This document shows, one piece after another, positions 33,591 to 44,907 of a DNA stretch of 64,000 nucleotides; position 1 is the stretch's first letter, and the number at the start of each line of letters is the position of its first letter. The position numbers and the translations under genes are program-made. Origin of the DNA: Paramacrobiotus metropolitanus (Eukaryota; Tardigrada; Eutardigrada; Parachela; Macrobiotidae); contig NW_026570226.1 in NCBI RefSeq assembly GCF_019649055.1, positions 2,604,001-2,668,000 of the forward strand, read 5' to 3'. The notes beneath the pieces are model-generated. The model saw nothing but the letters and a program-made list of their open reading frames with translations. It searched no databases and was not told the DNA's origin.

Positions 33591-33650
33591 CGTGAGGAGA
33601 GAAGCGGCTCATATACAGCGACAAAGTCTTTCAAGGATTTTCAACACTTT

Positions 33651-33722
33651 GCGCCGTGGTGCAGTGGCACTGCCTACGCGGATCTAACGACGTAGCCGGG
33701 GTTCGATTCCCCAATCGGCGCA
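33651..33722 (+). other. tRNA-like sequence (tRNA pseudogene or SINE head)
   Basis: 72 bases with an A-box-like TGGTGCAGTGG (33657-33667) and a perfect B box GGTTCGATTCC (33700-33710). The ends pair over six of seven acceptor positions (GCGCCG with CGGCGC), and the T arm pairs four of five. The anticodon stem CTACG/CGTAG closes a 12-base loop and leaves almost no variable loop, so it is not a normal tRNA. Pol III promoter elements are intact, as in tRNA-derived SINEs. Confidence 0.5.
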
Positions 33723-33991
33723 TTTTTCGGCCGTTTCTCGGTTTCCCTCGGATGGCGCCTGCTGAGACGCGTATATGAACATTATTTACCTACCTGATGC
33801 ACCGAACTTAGGTAATCTAAAACCTTTTATGCGAGTCATAATGCGACTCAGCCTCTTGCGAGACAGGATTATAAATTACATCACTCCTAGTGTTCTAATG
33901 CTGTCCAGAATCTTGAGACGCAAACGGATTTACGAATTAATTACCGCCAGACGCACGTAGGACTTGCAAAACAGCAGGTTACAAGCGCATG

Positions 33992-33999
33992 ACTTCCGG
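33992..33999 (-). promoter_or_regulatory. ETS-type site upstream of GPCR ATG 34321
   Basis: ACTTCCGG in GACTTCCGGTAGCACCACCAG, about 320 bp before the receptor start. Confidence 0.4.
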
Positions 34000-34320
34000 T
34001 AGCACCACCAGACATCCGCTCTATGATTAACGATTTTCTGTCAATACTTAATAACCTCCCAATCGGACTTTCTGATTAACTGGAGTGGCGGTAAAAACCC
34101 TTGCCAGCCGCGAAGCCGAAGCAGTACCGATCTTATACTGCTATCCTGCAAAAAAGGTACTGTACATTATATATAAATCTTGAAAACAGCACCGCGATGT
34201 CGTCATTCGTGTCACGACTGGGGTGGAATCGTAAACTGGTGCATATGAATGTAAAGCCATTTAAATTCTCAAATTTGCGGCTAGTATATTTTGCCATACC
34301 TTTTGCGATCCAGCGCAATC

Positions 34321-35375
34321 ATGAATGCTCTGACTAACAACAGCTCATCTACCAACTACTCGAGTGACGTTTGTAGTGCTGCCGCCAATCCGGTGACCTG
34401 GTCACTTAACGCCATCGTATCGCTCACACTGTCTGCTTCCATCTTTGCACTAAACGGAGTTGTGCTGGCATTTTATCTTGGTAACTGGCGCTTGCTTAAA
34501 GACTTCCATGTCTACGTTTTCGCACTCTTATTCGCTAATTTTCTGTATCCAGTGTGTTATGGACCGACTGATGTGATCAATAACATATTCGCGGTCTGGT
34601 GCTGGGGTTCGCGCTGGTGTACGTTTTATAATTACGCCAGTAACGCCATTCCTTTCATGGCAATTTGTCTACATGTAGCCATCGCCATTAGCCGATTCTG
34701 TGCAATGATATTTCCACTCAGTACCGTCAACGCCACACTACGCGTGTCGCTGTAGCGGTGTATGGCATCTGCTGGACTGCCGCTCATTTGCTTGTCGTCC
34801 CGGTTGTGCTTGTAGATGCGCTGATCTACAGGAAACCGGAAACCCTAGCCGGATGCGTTATAAATTTTCGCTGGCGCCGGCTCAGCAAGCTTGGCTATAC
34901 TTTGCCCAAGCTATTAGTTTCGCTATGCTGGTCGTTGTGCTGGCCCAGTATCCCGTAGTTCTCTACATAAGGCGCAAGCGCTTACGTAAGCTGGGACAGA
35001 TGCGGCATGACGATTCTCAAAAGACCGGTAAATAATTTGCACACTTCGATCACTAAGCAGAAGCAGCTTGCCAGAGAACCATAATTCTTTATAGGCGAAC
35101 ATACGCAGCCGGCGGATTCATCATTGACTCAACGAAAGAAACAACAGAGAAAGGCAGAAAGCAGTGCCTTCCTCTTGCTAACAATATTGACCGCCAGCGT
35201 TCTAACTTGCTGGACACCATCCGTCCTTGTGTTTCCCTTCTATACCATTTCGGAAGACCCTGTCGTCATGTTCTGGATTTATACGTTGTACGAGTTACAG
35301 CCAGTGATTGATCCCATAATCTTCGCTCTATCATTGCCAGATCTTCGTCGGATAATATTTCGGCGACGTCACTGA
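34321..35375 (+). CDS. class A GPCR, best-preserved copy (two exons)
   Basis: Rhodopsin-like receptor. Exon 1 34321-35027, intron 35028-35094 (67 bp, G|GTAAAT...ATAG), exon 2 35095-35375. It has an N-terminus with Asn-x-Ser/Thr sites; TM1 with FALNGVVLAFYLGNW; TM2 FALLFANFLYP; TM3 ending AIAISRF, where SRF stands for DRY; TM4 GICWTAAHLL; TM5 AISFAMLVVVLAQYPVVLY; TM6 LTCWTPSVLV; and TM7 ELQPVIDPIIFAL with D-P for NPxxY. Two one-base deletions against copy U1 shift the frame at about 34718 (CCC to CC) and about 34876 (TTTTT to TTTT); both are in homopolymers. It is either a young pseudogene or an intact gene with sequence errors. Ligand unknown; chemosensory use is only a guess from the family expansion. 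Confidence 0.75.
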
Positions 35376-36571
35376 TGGCAAGACCCTTCAGTTTTCTTTT
35401 TGTCGAACCAAGGGCCGGTCAACAATATCTTAGTGAGAATTTTTTTAAGTGACATAACAATAAAATCCTGCTCGTATTGCTTTTGCGTATATTTCACACC
35501 GATTCTTAGTCGTGAGCCAGTTGTTTTGGTAGCAAAGAAAAGAAAATCAATTATATAGTGTTATTCGGATCCGGGGCTTTGTGGGAATAACCAATATTTT
35601 CTTAAATGATTTAACAACTATTCTTATTTGGGCTCTTATCAGGATTTCAGCGGACGCCCAGCCACGCAATATTACAACCTTTCGACGATGCTGTTAGAAA
35701 ATCTCAACTTGAATTATCAACTTGTGCCTGGAGAAGCATCTGGCTGTGTGTACCGTAGACTGAAATGACAGAAGGTCCTCTATCCAGCTGTGATCAAGAC
35801 TATTAAAATAAACAAATCACATGATACAAGAGATGAATTAATAAATGCATGCTCTGGCTTGCGCTCATCGCTGATTAAAATTTGCTTTGTTATCTGTGAT
35901 GAAATAACGTACAAATATCCATCTGCCGAATGACAAAATGTTGTGTAGCCTTCTTGGTGCGTGTTGTCTTTCCCTTATCTTATTATTTTATCTATCTAAA
36001 GGTTTTTGTAACTGTGGATTAATGTGCCCGTGCTTGCGCTATTATTATTTTGATGGCTATTGTCTATTAAAGCAGTCCTTAAATGATTGTGCACGCTGAT
36101 GCTGTAAGGGACGGGACCTGTTTCTTTACGTTGATTCCTCTCCTCTGCTGCATATAAATACTCGTTGCCATTAGTTGAATGTGAAAAATCTTCGTGAAAA
36201 GATTTATTACCGATTGTGTCCTATTCTGATAAGAAATTTACAAGCATGCGTGGTGATAGTATGATTTTTACGTATGGGCAGTCCCGGATTCCCGGGAATC
36301 CTGCTGGAAGCAGCAAAACGCGGTACACCCCGTTTACGGGAAGAATCGGCACGTGCAGGAATGTGACTTAATTTGTCGTTCTTAGAGAGCTTTCTTTGAT
36401 CCCTTGTTTTTCATTCAAAGCTCTGTCCAATGCTTGAATATGAATATTGGTCATGGATAGCCATTGATTCCTGCTTCGCCGTGAACATTGCAGTTATACA
36501 GAAGCATTGACTGAACTCTTCCTTCCCTGATAATTTCACTTTACTGATAATAAGCTTTCGCTGATAATTTA

Positions 36572-37481
36572 CAAAGGACGCTCCAAAAGTAAGTTTCGCT
36601 ATTTTGCCTCCCTGCCATCTGAAGTAATGTACAACAGATATATTTTTTGTTAAATAAGCAATTATGTAAACTAACCAGGAAAATAAGAATCAAATGGTTT
36701 GATGAAAAACCGGAGAAAGGAGAAATAAAATGGCTCGTGCCGCTTTTTCAGTTTGTCCACGGACTTTTTAAAACCCGATTCATTCTTGCATCACTTCCGC
36801 CCGAGTCAAGTTTTCGACAATGAATTAAAAGTGTTAATAGCAAACAGTATGCCTAATATTTCTCTAGTAGCAGATCATCTTGGAAAGTTCAAGAGCCTGA
36901 GTAAAAATTTTTTTACTTGAGACACCACATTTTGTCTTGTTCAGCCTTCTCGCTTCTATAAATTCAAGATTCTTTGCATCAATGAAAAGAACATTTTATG
37001 CGCAGTTATGCGCATCTAAGATACCAATTGACTTTAAGTTATAGCGAGGACAATAATTTTTTTCCATTAAATTTAGATTTTTTTCAGCGTCTGGAAGTAG
37101 GGCAGCTTTGTGGGTTTTGCTCCTAGTCATCGATAGTTTCTATTTTCCCAGAAAAACATTATGAGTAGGTTCTTTTGTTTATTAATTGAGATTAGAAGAG
37201 AAAAGAATACTCAGCTTGTGGACGCTTAGTGCGTTACAAAAAGTTAAGAGGATGTTTGAGAAAAATTGCAAAAACTGTCTTGGTAAAATCCGTGGCACAA
37301 GTGCGAAAAGTAGTCGATGGTTTTTTTGGCAATTCTGTTCCATTTGATTGCACTTAAACTGAGTTATATTTTTCTTAGGTTTCTTAGTGAAGGGCATTTA
37401 TATCTGTATGGATAATAAGAGCTAAAGGCCTTTGTGCTGAGAGATACAAAATAGGGAAACTTACTTTTGGAGCGTCCTTTG
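36572..37481. mobile_element. Tc1/mariner-type inverted-repeat transposon (910 bp)
   Basis: Both ends begin CAAAGGACGCTCCAAAAG and continue identical for about 26 bp, then similar to about 35 bp, in inverted orientation. TA flanks each side (36570-36571 and 37482-37483). The paralogous sites near 19490-19505 and 61465-61480 read through without the insert and carry a single TA. No intact transposase; probably non-autonomous. Confidence 0.85.
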
Positions 37482-37596
37482 TATAAAGGATAAACGGCCC
37501 AGTTGTGTAAAATAAGTATTGATTCACTGCTGCACTGTACACTAGGCTCAGGGTATTTCTTGATAAGCAGGCTGGAGCTGTATTAATATATCTTAA

Positions 37597-37846
37597 TGTT
37601 ACGATAGTATGAATGATATGCCCTTAAGCAGATCCTTGTTTACAGTGAAAGTTCTTACATCATGCATTTCCCCAAACCGCCTTAAGCGTCAGAAGTGTAG
37701 AACGCTAGAAGCGTAATCACATGCATGCATTGTCATTCTCCTGTTTACCGTTTGGTATATAAGTCCACCACTTTCACTGGTGCTAAGAACCATTCTACCG
37801 CTGAGCAATACATGGAATAAAGGCTTACGCAAACCACCATGTATCA
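37597..37846 (+). repeat. element C LTR 1
   Basis: TGTTACGATAGTATGAATGA ... GTATCA, 250 bp, with a TATATAAG promoter box and AATAAAGG polyadenylation-like signal. Confidence 0.9.
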
Positions 37847-37849
37847 ACT

Positions 37850-37865
37850 TGGTGGCTCCAGGTGC
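37850..37865 (+). other. primer binding site of element C1
   Basis: TGGTGGCTCCAGGTGC, three bases after the LTR, complementary to a tRNA 3' end terminating in CCA. Repeated after LTR 2 at about 43388. Confidence 0.6.
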
Positions 37866-38043
37866 TCGCTATACATTCTACCTGTATAGCACGAACCTAC
37901 CTACAACATCTGCAACATCTACAGCTCACACGACCTTTTGGTCTACGCTATACACGCTACCCGTATAGCTCAACAGTATCACCTACATCTATGCACCTCT
38001 GTCTTGACCTTTCAGTAAATCCAAACCGCTATGGTTAAGCTCC

Positions 38044-39369
38044 ATGTTTCCGCTCGTCAAAACCAAAAGACGAAACGACGACCGCACCATTATTGAGGAA
38101 TCTCCTGAACATAAACGTCTCTCTCGTGACCCCGACAACGTCCCTGTTCCTCCCTCACCTCCTTCCGATCCAGTCGCCACACAACCCTCAAGACGGTCTC
38201 GTGTCCAACTTCCTACACTTACTCTACAGGAACAATACGCCAATTTAGAACAAGCCAATCGTCCCCATAAAGACGTAGCCGTACCAGTGGATCAACCTGA
38301 GCTACCAACGGTTCCAACCAATACCGACCAGAATCCCGCTATCCTGTAAGTCGACAACGATTCGCTACTGCAACCAGCCAATGGGAACTTACCGCCAGCT
38401 CCTCCCGACAAGCAGCAAACCCTAGAAACCAATGCAAGTAACGGTTCCGCAATGTCTAACGCCGAAGATCCCACAGGATCAGTTCCAACAAAAGAACTAC
38501 CGCAATTTTCCAACGACGAAGACGAAGACTTTGAAGACTGGCTCCTTAAATTCGAGATGTGCGCCAAGCAGCATCAGTGGTCCAACGACGACGCCCTTCA
38601 CAACCTTTACCGGTGCTTCAATGGAACAGCCTTGCGAATCTACAACACCATTCCAGCTACCACCAACACATGGCAGTTGATGAGGAAAGCCCTAAGAGAA
38701 GCCTTCGCGAAGCAGATATACGACTACGATCTGGCGAAAGACACGAAAAAGTCTCTGACGTACGCCGGAAATCCCAATGAATACTACGCCAACGTAATGC
38801 GCTACCTCAATTCCATTAGCGACCAACCCAGTCAAAGAGAAATTGTCAACAAACTCTTTGATGGCCTTCCAGCTAACATAAAATCCGGTTTTGTACAGAA
38901 AATGCCTACTACACCTACAGAATTCCTTGGACAACTCAAAACTGTTGCTCGTGAGAAAGAATATGAAGCGAGCAACACCCGCAAGAGAAGTTGCCGAGTA
39001 CATCAAGAATCCGGTTGTCGCCGCTTTGTTCACCAGTACCTTTGAAGGTAAGAATGAGTCAAAACTTGACGATCGAATGGCTGCCATAGAACGTCAATTC
39101 TCGCAAATGAACTTTGGCCGGAGCGACAGTCGTGGCTACCAGACGTACAACAGAGGGTTCTATCATCGAAATCAACGGGGAAGAGGATACGGAGGACGAG
39201 GAGGAAATCGTTTCAATGGAAATCGACGTAAGTTCTGCAGTTTTTGCAAATACATTGGCCATTCTTTCGAAGAATGCCGCAACCGTCAAAATGCTAAACG
39301 AGCAATCCAACCAGCAATGGCCTCCGCGCTCAGATCACTGAACTTCCGCAGAATAGTTTAAACTTCTAG
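38044..39369 (+). pseudogene. gag of element C1
   Basis: A 101-codon frame from ATG 38044 ends at TAA 38347-38349. The same frame reopens and contains the capsid region from Met 38452 (LPQFSNDEDEDFEDWLLKFE), an Arg/Gly-rich part and one CCHC knuckle (CSFCKYIGHSFEEC). An extra base near 38986 and a missing base near 39327 disturb the frame relative to copy C2. The gag stop is TAG 39367-39369, two codons after a T TTA AAC slippery site. Confidence 0.8.
39357..39363 (+). promoter_or_regulatory. -1 ribosomal frameshift site, element C1
   Basis: Heptamer TTTAAAC in the gag frame as T TTA AAC, followed by a possible pseudoknot (stem 1 39368-39372 with 39382-39386; stem 2 39373-39379 with 39390-39396). 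It links gag to pol. Confidence 0.65.
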
Positions 39370-42300
39370 CCGCAGCTTCCACGGCTCATGAAGTTGACGG
39401 CAACACACCGCTTATTCCCCTATGCAGCTTCGCAACCGGTGCCTTAGCATTTACGCTCGCAATCAATAATGAGCCTACTACTGTCATTTTGGATACCGGA
39501 TCAGAGTATCTCTCATCAACGATAAGTTCGCCTTCAAGCAGAAATTCGAGCAATTCCAATGGAGTGGACCGTCTCTCGCAACAGTGAACAATAGCATCAT
39601 ACAGCCGGCAAATGCATGTAAGCTTCAACTAAAAATTCTTAGCCATTCAGCAACTGTTACGTTCGGAATCGTTAAAGATTTTCCTTTTCAAATCCTATTG
39701 GGCAACGATTTTCTTAGTCAGTCACCTTTCCTGGTCAGTTTCGCAAAGAAATTGTTAATTAACCCGAAAACCTGGGAAACTCTTCCAGTCGACTGTGTGC
39801 GTCCACCGACGTCCTACACCGTCATTCCAGGATCCGTGCCGATTACGGAAGATTCAAGACAAACAAAATGCGCGCAAAACTACACCAATCCCGTTTGTCC
39901 TGAGTCCAACGTCTTTAGCACGGATACCATGGAAAGCCAGAGGATCCAGAAGACTGCAGCTTCTCTCTCTGTGCGCGCGGCCCCAGGTAATGAGCGTTCC
40001 ACAGAAACCCCTTCGCCGCCTCTCGATAGCGCTAGTGGAACACGTCCGGACCCGAACATAAAGAAATCGAATGTTATGATAAGTCCCACTGACTTACTCA
40101 AGGAAGCTTCCGAAAATCCAGGAACCGAAGTCCCAATAGACGAATTCGCCAAGCAGTTCAATTTTGGTGACATGAACACTGCTCAGAAAGATGCCATGCA
40201 GAAGCTACTCTACAAATACCGCGTTCTGTTCCCTTCGAAGACAAAGAAAGTTGGAAGAACGAATAAGATCCAACACAGCATCGACACAGGAACACACCTT
40301 CCGATACGCGAACAATTACGACGCCACGCCCCATGGCAGCGAGACTTCATTAACAAACAGATAAAAGAATGGCTTGAAGAAGGTATCATTTCTCCATGTA
40401 ACTCGGATTGGGCATGCAACATAGTCCTTGTGCCGAAGAAACCACAGGACCTCCGTCTCTGTATTGACTACAGACCAGTCAATGACATTACAAAAAAGGA
40501 TTCCTATCCCTTACCAAGGATAGACGATTGTCTAGATGTCCTTCAAGGAGCAAAATGGTTCACAGGATTGGATCTACTTTCCAGATACCTCCAGGTCGCG
40601 ATGGCTGAAAATTCAAAAGATAAAACTGCTTTCCTGACTCCAGACGGTTTGTGCCGTTTCGAAGTCATGCCGTTCGGACTCTGCAATGCACCTGCCACGT
40701 TCTCCCGTCTTATGGATAGTGTCCTTGGAGACATAAAATTCAAGTACGTAATTGTGTACTTAGATGACGTACAAGTCTACAGTCCCACCTTCGAAGACCA
40801 CCTCCAACATCTAGAAGAAGTTCTCATTCGTTTTCAAGAAGCTAACTTAATGTTAAAACCATCGAAATGCTTCTTTGGATGCACGACCCTGAACTTCCTT
40901 GGACACACCGTTACGCAGGAAGGAATCCGTCCGGACAAGTCAAAGGTCACCGCCATTTCCAAATTTCCAAGACCAACGGATCTTACAACACTACGTTCCT
41001 TCCTTGGAGCAGCGAACCATTACCGTAAGTTCATTAAGGATTTTTCCTTAATTGCGAATCCGCTTAATAAACTTACGCAAAAAGATCAACCTTTCGACTG
41101 GGGTGAAGATCAACAAATTGCTTTCGAAACACTTAAAAAGGTGTTGACCAATCAACCGTTACTAGTCCACTTTGACCAAAATAAAGAATTAATTCTTGAA
41201 ACCGACGCGTCAATGCTTGGACTCGGAGCAGTCCTGAACCAAGTGGATGAAAATGGAAACGTCAAGCCACTGGCCTACGCTTCCCGAAGCCTGTCGCCTA
41301 GCGAAAAGAACTACTCTGTCACTGAACAAGAGCTTGCAGCAGTAGTCTTCGGAGTGGAGCACTTCCACACGTATTTGGGAAACCCCGGAAAAACGTTCCA
41401 GATCATCACCGATCACAATGCCCTTTGTGGGTTAATCAAGAGCAAGAATCCCACCGGCAGGTTAGCAAGATGGGTGTTACGCTTACGTCCTTACCATTTT
41501 AAAATTGGCTACCGTCCTGGCAAAGCCAACAACATGGCAGACTGTTTGTCCCGATTTCCGTTTGACGCCGAAAACGTACCAAAGGAACACCAGTTAAGTG
41601 CGCCGCTGTTCTTCCTGAGAACGTACGATGTCTCACAAATGCAGCGTGATGACGACTATTGCGCGAAAATCATCGCCATCCTTCAAGGCGACACTACTAC
41701 GAACGAGTACCGACAGAAAGGATTCACTTCTGCATTCGAGGTGACGTCCTCTATCGCATAGTTTTCCGCGATAACCAGATAACTTTTCTTATGGTAATTC
41801 CCAAAAGCCTTCAGCGAACGATCCTCGAAAACGCTCATGACAACTCTGGACATTTCGGTATATCCCGCACGTACGAGAAAATCCATCAAAAATACTACTG
41901 GCAAAATTGCATACGTGACGTATTCAATTACGTTACTTCCTGTCATTCGTGCCAGATCGCAAAATCGCCAAACCACCGTCCGCCAGGTTACCTTCAACCA
42001 ATTCCAGTATACGGACCTTTCCACACTATCGGTACCGACTACCTTGGCCCGTTCACCCGAAGTTCCAAAGTAACATGTACCTTGTAGTCGCGATCGACCA
42101 CCTTACCAAATGGGTAGAAGCTCGACCCGTTAAAAGCGCTACCGCCTCGAACGCCGCCCATTTTCTCGTTGAACAAGTTTTGTACCGCCACGGCACGCCA
42201 AAACGAATTCTTTCAGATAAAGGCAAACATTTCGTCAACTCCCTGATTGACAGTCTATTACGTTATTTTGCCATAGAACACTCTACCACAACCGCCTACC

Positions 42301-43124
42301 ATCCTCAGACTAACGGTCTAACAGAAAGGATGAACCGAACAATTAGCATCGCAATTTCCCACTACGTGTCCGCGAATCACCGCGATTGGGATAAGTATGT
42401 ACCCGCAATTATATGGTACATCAACACCGTGAAGAATGAGACGACGAAACACTCGCCTTTCGAATTACTTTATGGACGACAATCAGTTTTTCCCATGGAC
42501 CTCCAACTGCAATACGATGGCCTTGAAGAAGTCCATAACGTCCAAGAGTACGTACAACAAGTCCATACATGGCTAAAAGCAGCTCAAGAACTCGCCAAAC
42601 TACGCGTGAATTCCGCTCAAGATAAATCCGCTCCTCGCCACAATGAGAAACGCGAAACCACAACCTTTACCCCTGGCGACCTAGTCCTACTACGGACGCC
42701 TCCAAAATTACACAACGCAGATCATCAACCAACGACCTCCAAAGAACCCGAAAAACTGACAACAAAACTACTCAAAAAATGGCATGGACCTTGGGAAGTA
42801 GTTCGTCAAATTTCTAACGTCAATTACGAAATCCGGAATCGACACGGATGAAAGAAAACCGACATCGTCCATGTTGAACGCCTACGACCATTTACTGAAC
42901 GCGAAGAAACGAATGCAGACAATGAAATCCTTTACGCCAACGACACTGAGATTGGCCCACCGGAAGTCCCTCACGAAATCCTCGACAATGAAGAAACCAT
43001 AGAACTTGAATCTACCGATCAAGCCAACGCACCAGCACAGGACGACGTACCCGAAGACGATGAACCGCTCACGCCACGTTACAATTTACGACCGCGGATG
43101 AAGCTGAGGACAGCTTCGAAATAA
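39364..43124 (+). pseudogene. pol of element C1 (protease, RT, RNase H, integrase)
   Basis: Read in the -1 frame from the slippery site. The protease region has lost a G in DTGSG (near 39504). RT is open from 39584: PFGLCNAPATFS and VYLDDVQVYS (DD near 40763). RNase H: LETDASMLGLGAVL. A one-base loss near 41719 shifts into the integrase zinc domain (HDNSGH...CHSCQ). A one-base shift near 42068 precedes the integrase core (SDKGKHF, LTERMN). A TGA at 42849-42851 sits in the C-terminal part, after which the frame continues to 43122-43124. The 42068 and 42849 lesions are shared with copy C2. Confidence 0.85.
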
Positions 43125-43134
43125 AGACGGAGAG

Positions 43135-43384
43135 TGTTACGATAGTATGAATGATATGCCCTTAAGCAGATCCTTGTTTACAGTGAAAGTTCTTACATCA
43201 TGCATTTCCCCAAACCGCCTTAAGCGTCAGAAGTGTAGAACGCTAGAAGCGTAATCACATGCATGCATTGTCATTCTCCTGTTTACCGTTTGGTATATAA
43301 GTCCACCACTTTCACTGGTGCTAAGAACCATTCTACCGCTGAGCAATACATGGAATAAAGGCTTACGCAAACCACCATGTATCA
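43135..43384 (+). repeat. element C LTR 2 (shared middle LTR)
   Basis: 250 bp, identical by eye to LTRs 1 and 3. It serves as 3' LTR of C1 and 5' LTR of C2. Preceded by the purine run AAAGACGGAGAG. Confidence 0.9.
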
Positions 43385-43581
43385 ACTTGGTGGCTCCAGG
43401 TGCTCGCTATACATTCTACCTGTATAGCACGAACCTACCTACAACATCTGCAACATCTACAGCTCACACGACCTTTTGGTCTACGCTATACACGCTACCC
43501 GTATAGCTCAACAGTATCACCTACATCTATGCACCTCTGTCTTGACCTTTCAGTAAATCCAAACCGCTATGGTTAAGCTCC

Positions 43582-44907
43582 ATGTTTCCGCTCGTCAAAA
43601 CCAAAAGACGAAACGACGACCGCACCATTATTGAGGAATCTCCTGAACATAAACGTCTCTCTCGTGACCCCGACAACGTCCCTGTTCCTCCCTCACCTCC
43701 TTCCGATCCAGTCGCCACACAACCCTCAAGACGGTCTCGTGTCCAACTTCCTACACTTACTCTACAGGAACAATACGCCAATTTAGAACAAGCCAATCGT
43801 CCCCATAAAGACGTAGCCGTACCAGTGGATCAACCCGAGCTACCAACGGTTCCAACCAATACCGACCAGAATCCCGCTATCCTGTAAGTCGACAACGATT
43901 CGCTACTGCAACCAGCCAATGGGAACTTACCGCCAGCTCCTCCCGACAAGCAGCAAACCCTAGAAACCAATGCAAGTAACGGTTCCGCAATGTCTAACGC
44001 CGAAGATCCCACAGGATCAGTTCCAACAAAAGAACTACCGCAATTTTCCAACGACGAAGACGAAGACTTTGAAGACTGGCTCCTTAAATTCGAGATGTGC
44101 GCCAAGCAGCATCAGTGGTCCAACGACGACGCCCTTCACAACCTTTACCGGTGCTTCAATGGAACAGCCTTGCGAATCTACAACACCATTCCAGCTACCA
44201 CCAACACATGGCAGTTGATGAGGAAAGCCCTAAGAGAAGCCTTCGCGAAGCAGATATACGACTACGATCTGGCGAAAGACACGAAAAAGTCTCTGACGTA
44301 CGCCGGAAATCCCAATGAATACTACGCCAACGTAATGCGCTACCTCAATTCCATTAGCGACCAACCCAGTCAAAGAGAAATTGTCAACAAACTCTTTGAT
44401 GGCCTTCCAGCTAACATAAAATCCGGTTTTGTACAGAAAATGCCTACTACACCTACAGAATTCCTTGGACAACTCAAAACTGTTGCTCGTGAGAAAGAAT
44501 ATGAAGCGAGCAACACCCGCAAGGAAGTTGCCGAGTACATCAAGAATCCGGTTGTCGCCGCTTTGTTCACCAGTACCTTTGAAGGTAAGAATGAGTCAAA
44601 ACTTGACGATCGAATGGCTGCCATAGAACGTCAATTCTCGCAAATGAACTTTGGCCGGAGCGACAGTCGTGGCTACCAGACGTACAACAGAGGATTCTAT
44701 CATCGAAATCAACGGGGAAGAGGATACGGAGGACGAGGAGGAAATCGTTTCAATGGAAATCGACGTAAGTTCTGCAGTTTTTGCAAATACATTGGCCATT
44801 CTTTCGAAGAATGCCGCAACCGTCAAAATGCTAAACGAGCAATCCAACCAGCAATGGCCTCCCGCGCTCAGATCACTGAACTTCCGCAGAATAGTTTAAA
44901 CTTCTAG
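43582..44907 (+). CDS. gag of element C2, with internal TAA
   Basis: Capsid/nucleocapsid polyprotein of the gypsy element. The frame from ATG 43582 has TAA at 43885-43887. The same frame then runs uninterrupted from 43888 through Met 43990 to TAG 44905-44907. Beyond the stop it carries an acidic start (SNDEDEDFEDWL), a capsid-type helical region, an Arg/Gly-rich segment (GRGYGGRGG) and a CCHC knuckle. Translation may start at 43990 (305 aa) with the earlier 101 codons as an upstream ORF, or the TAA may be read through or be a mutation. The TAA is present in both copies. Confidence 0.85.
44895..44901 (+). promoter_or_regulatory. -1 ribosomal frameshift site, element C2
   Basis: T TTA AAC lies exactly in gag phase (codons 44893-44895, 44896-44898, 44899-44901). 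The gag stop is at 44905 and an open -1 frame leads into the protease. Downstream AGCCG (44906-44910) pairs with CGGCT (44920-44924), and loop CAGCTTC (44911-44917) pairs with GAAGTTG (44928-44934) with one G-U, an H-type pseudoknot geometry 4-5 bases after the heptamer. Confidence 0.75.

Noticed and set aside
33651-33722. functional tRNA gene
   Set aside because: A 12-base anticodon loop, an almost absent variable loop and mismatches in the acceptor and T stems.
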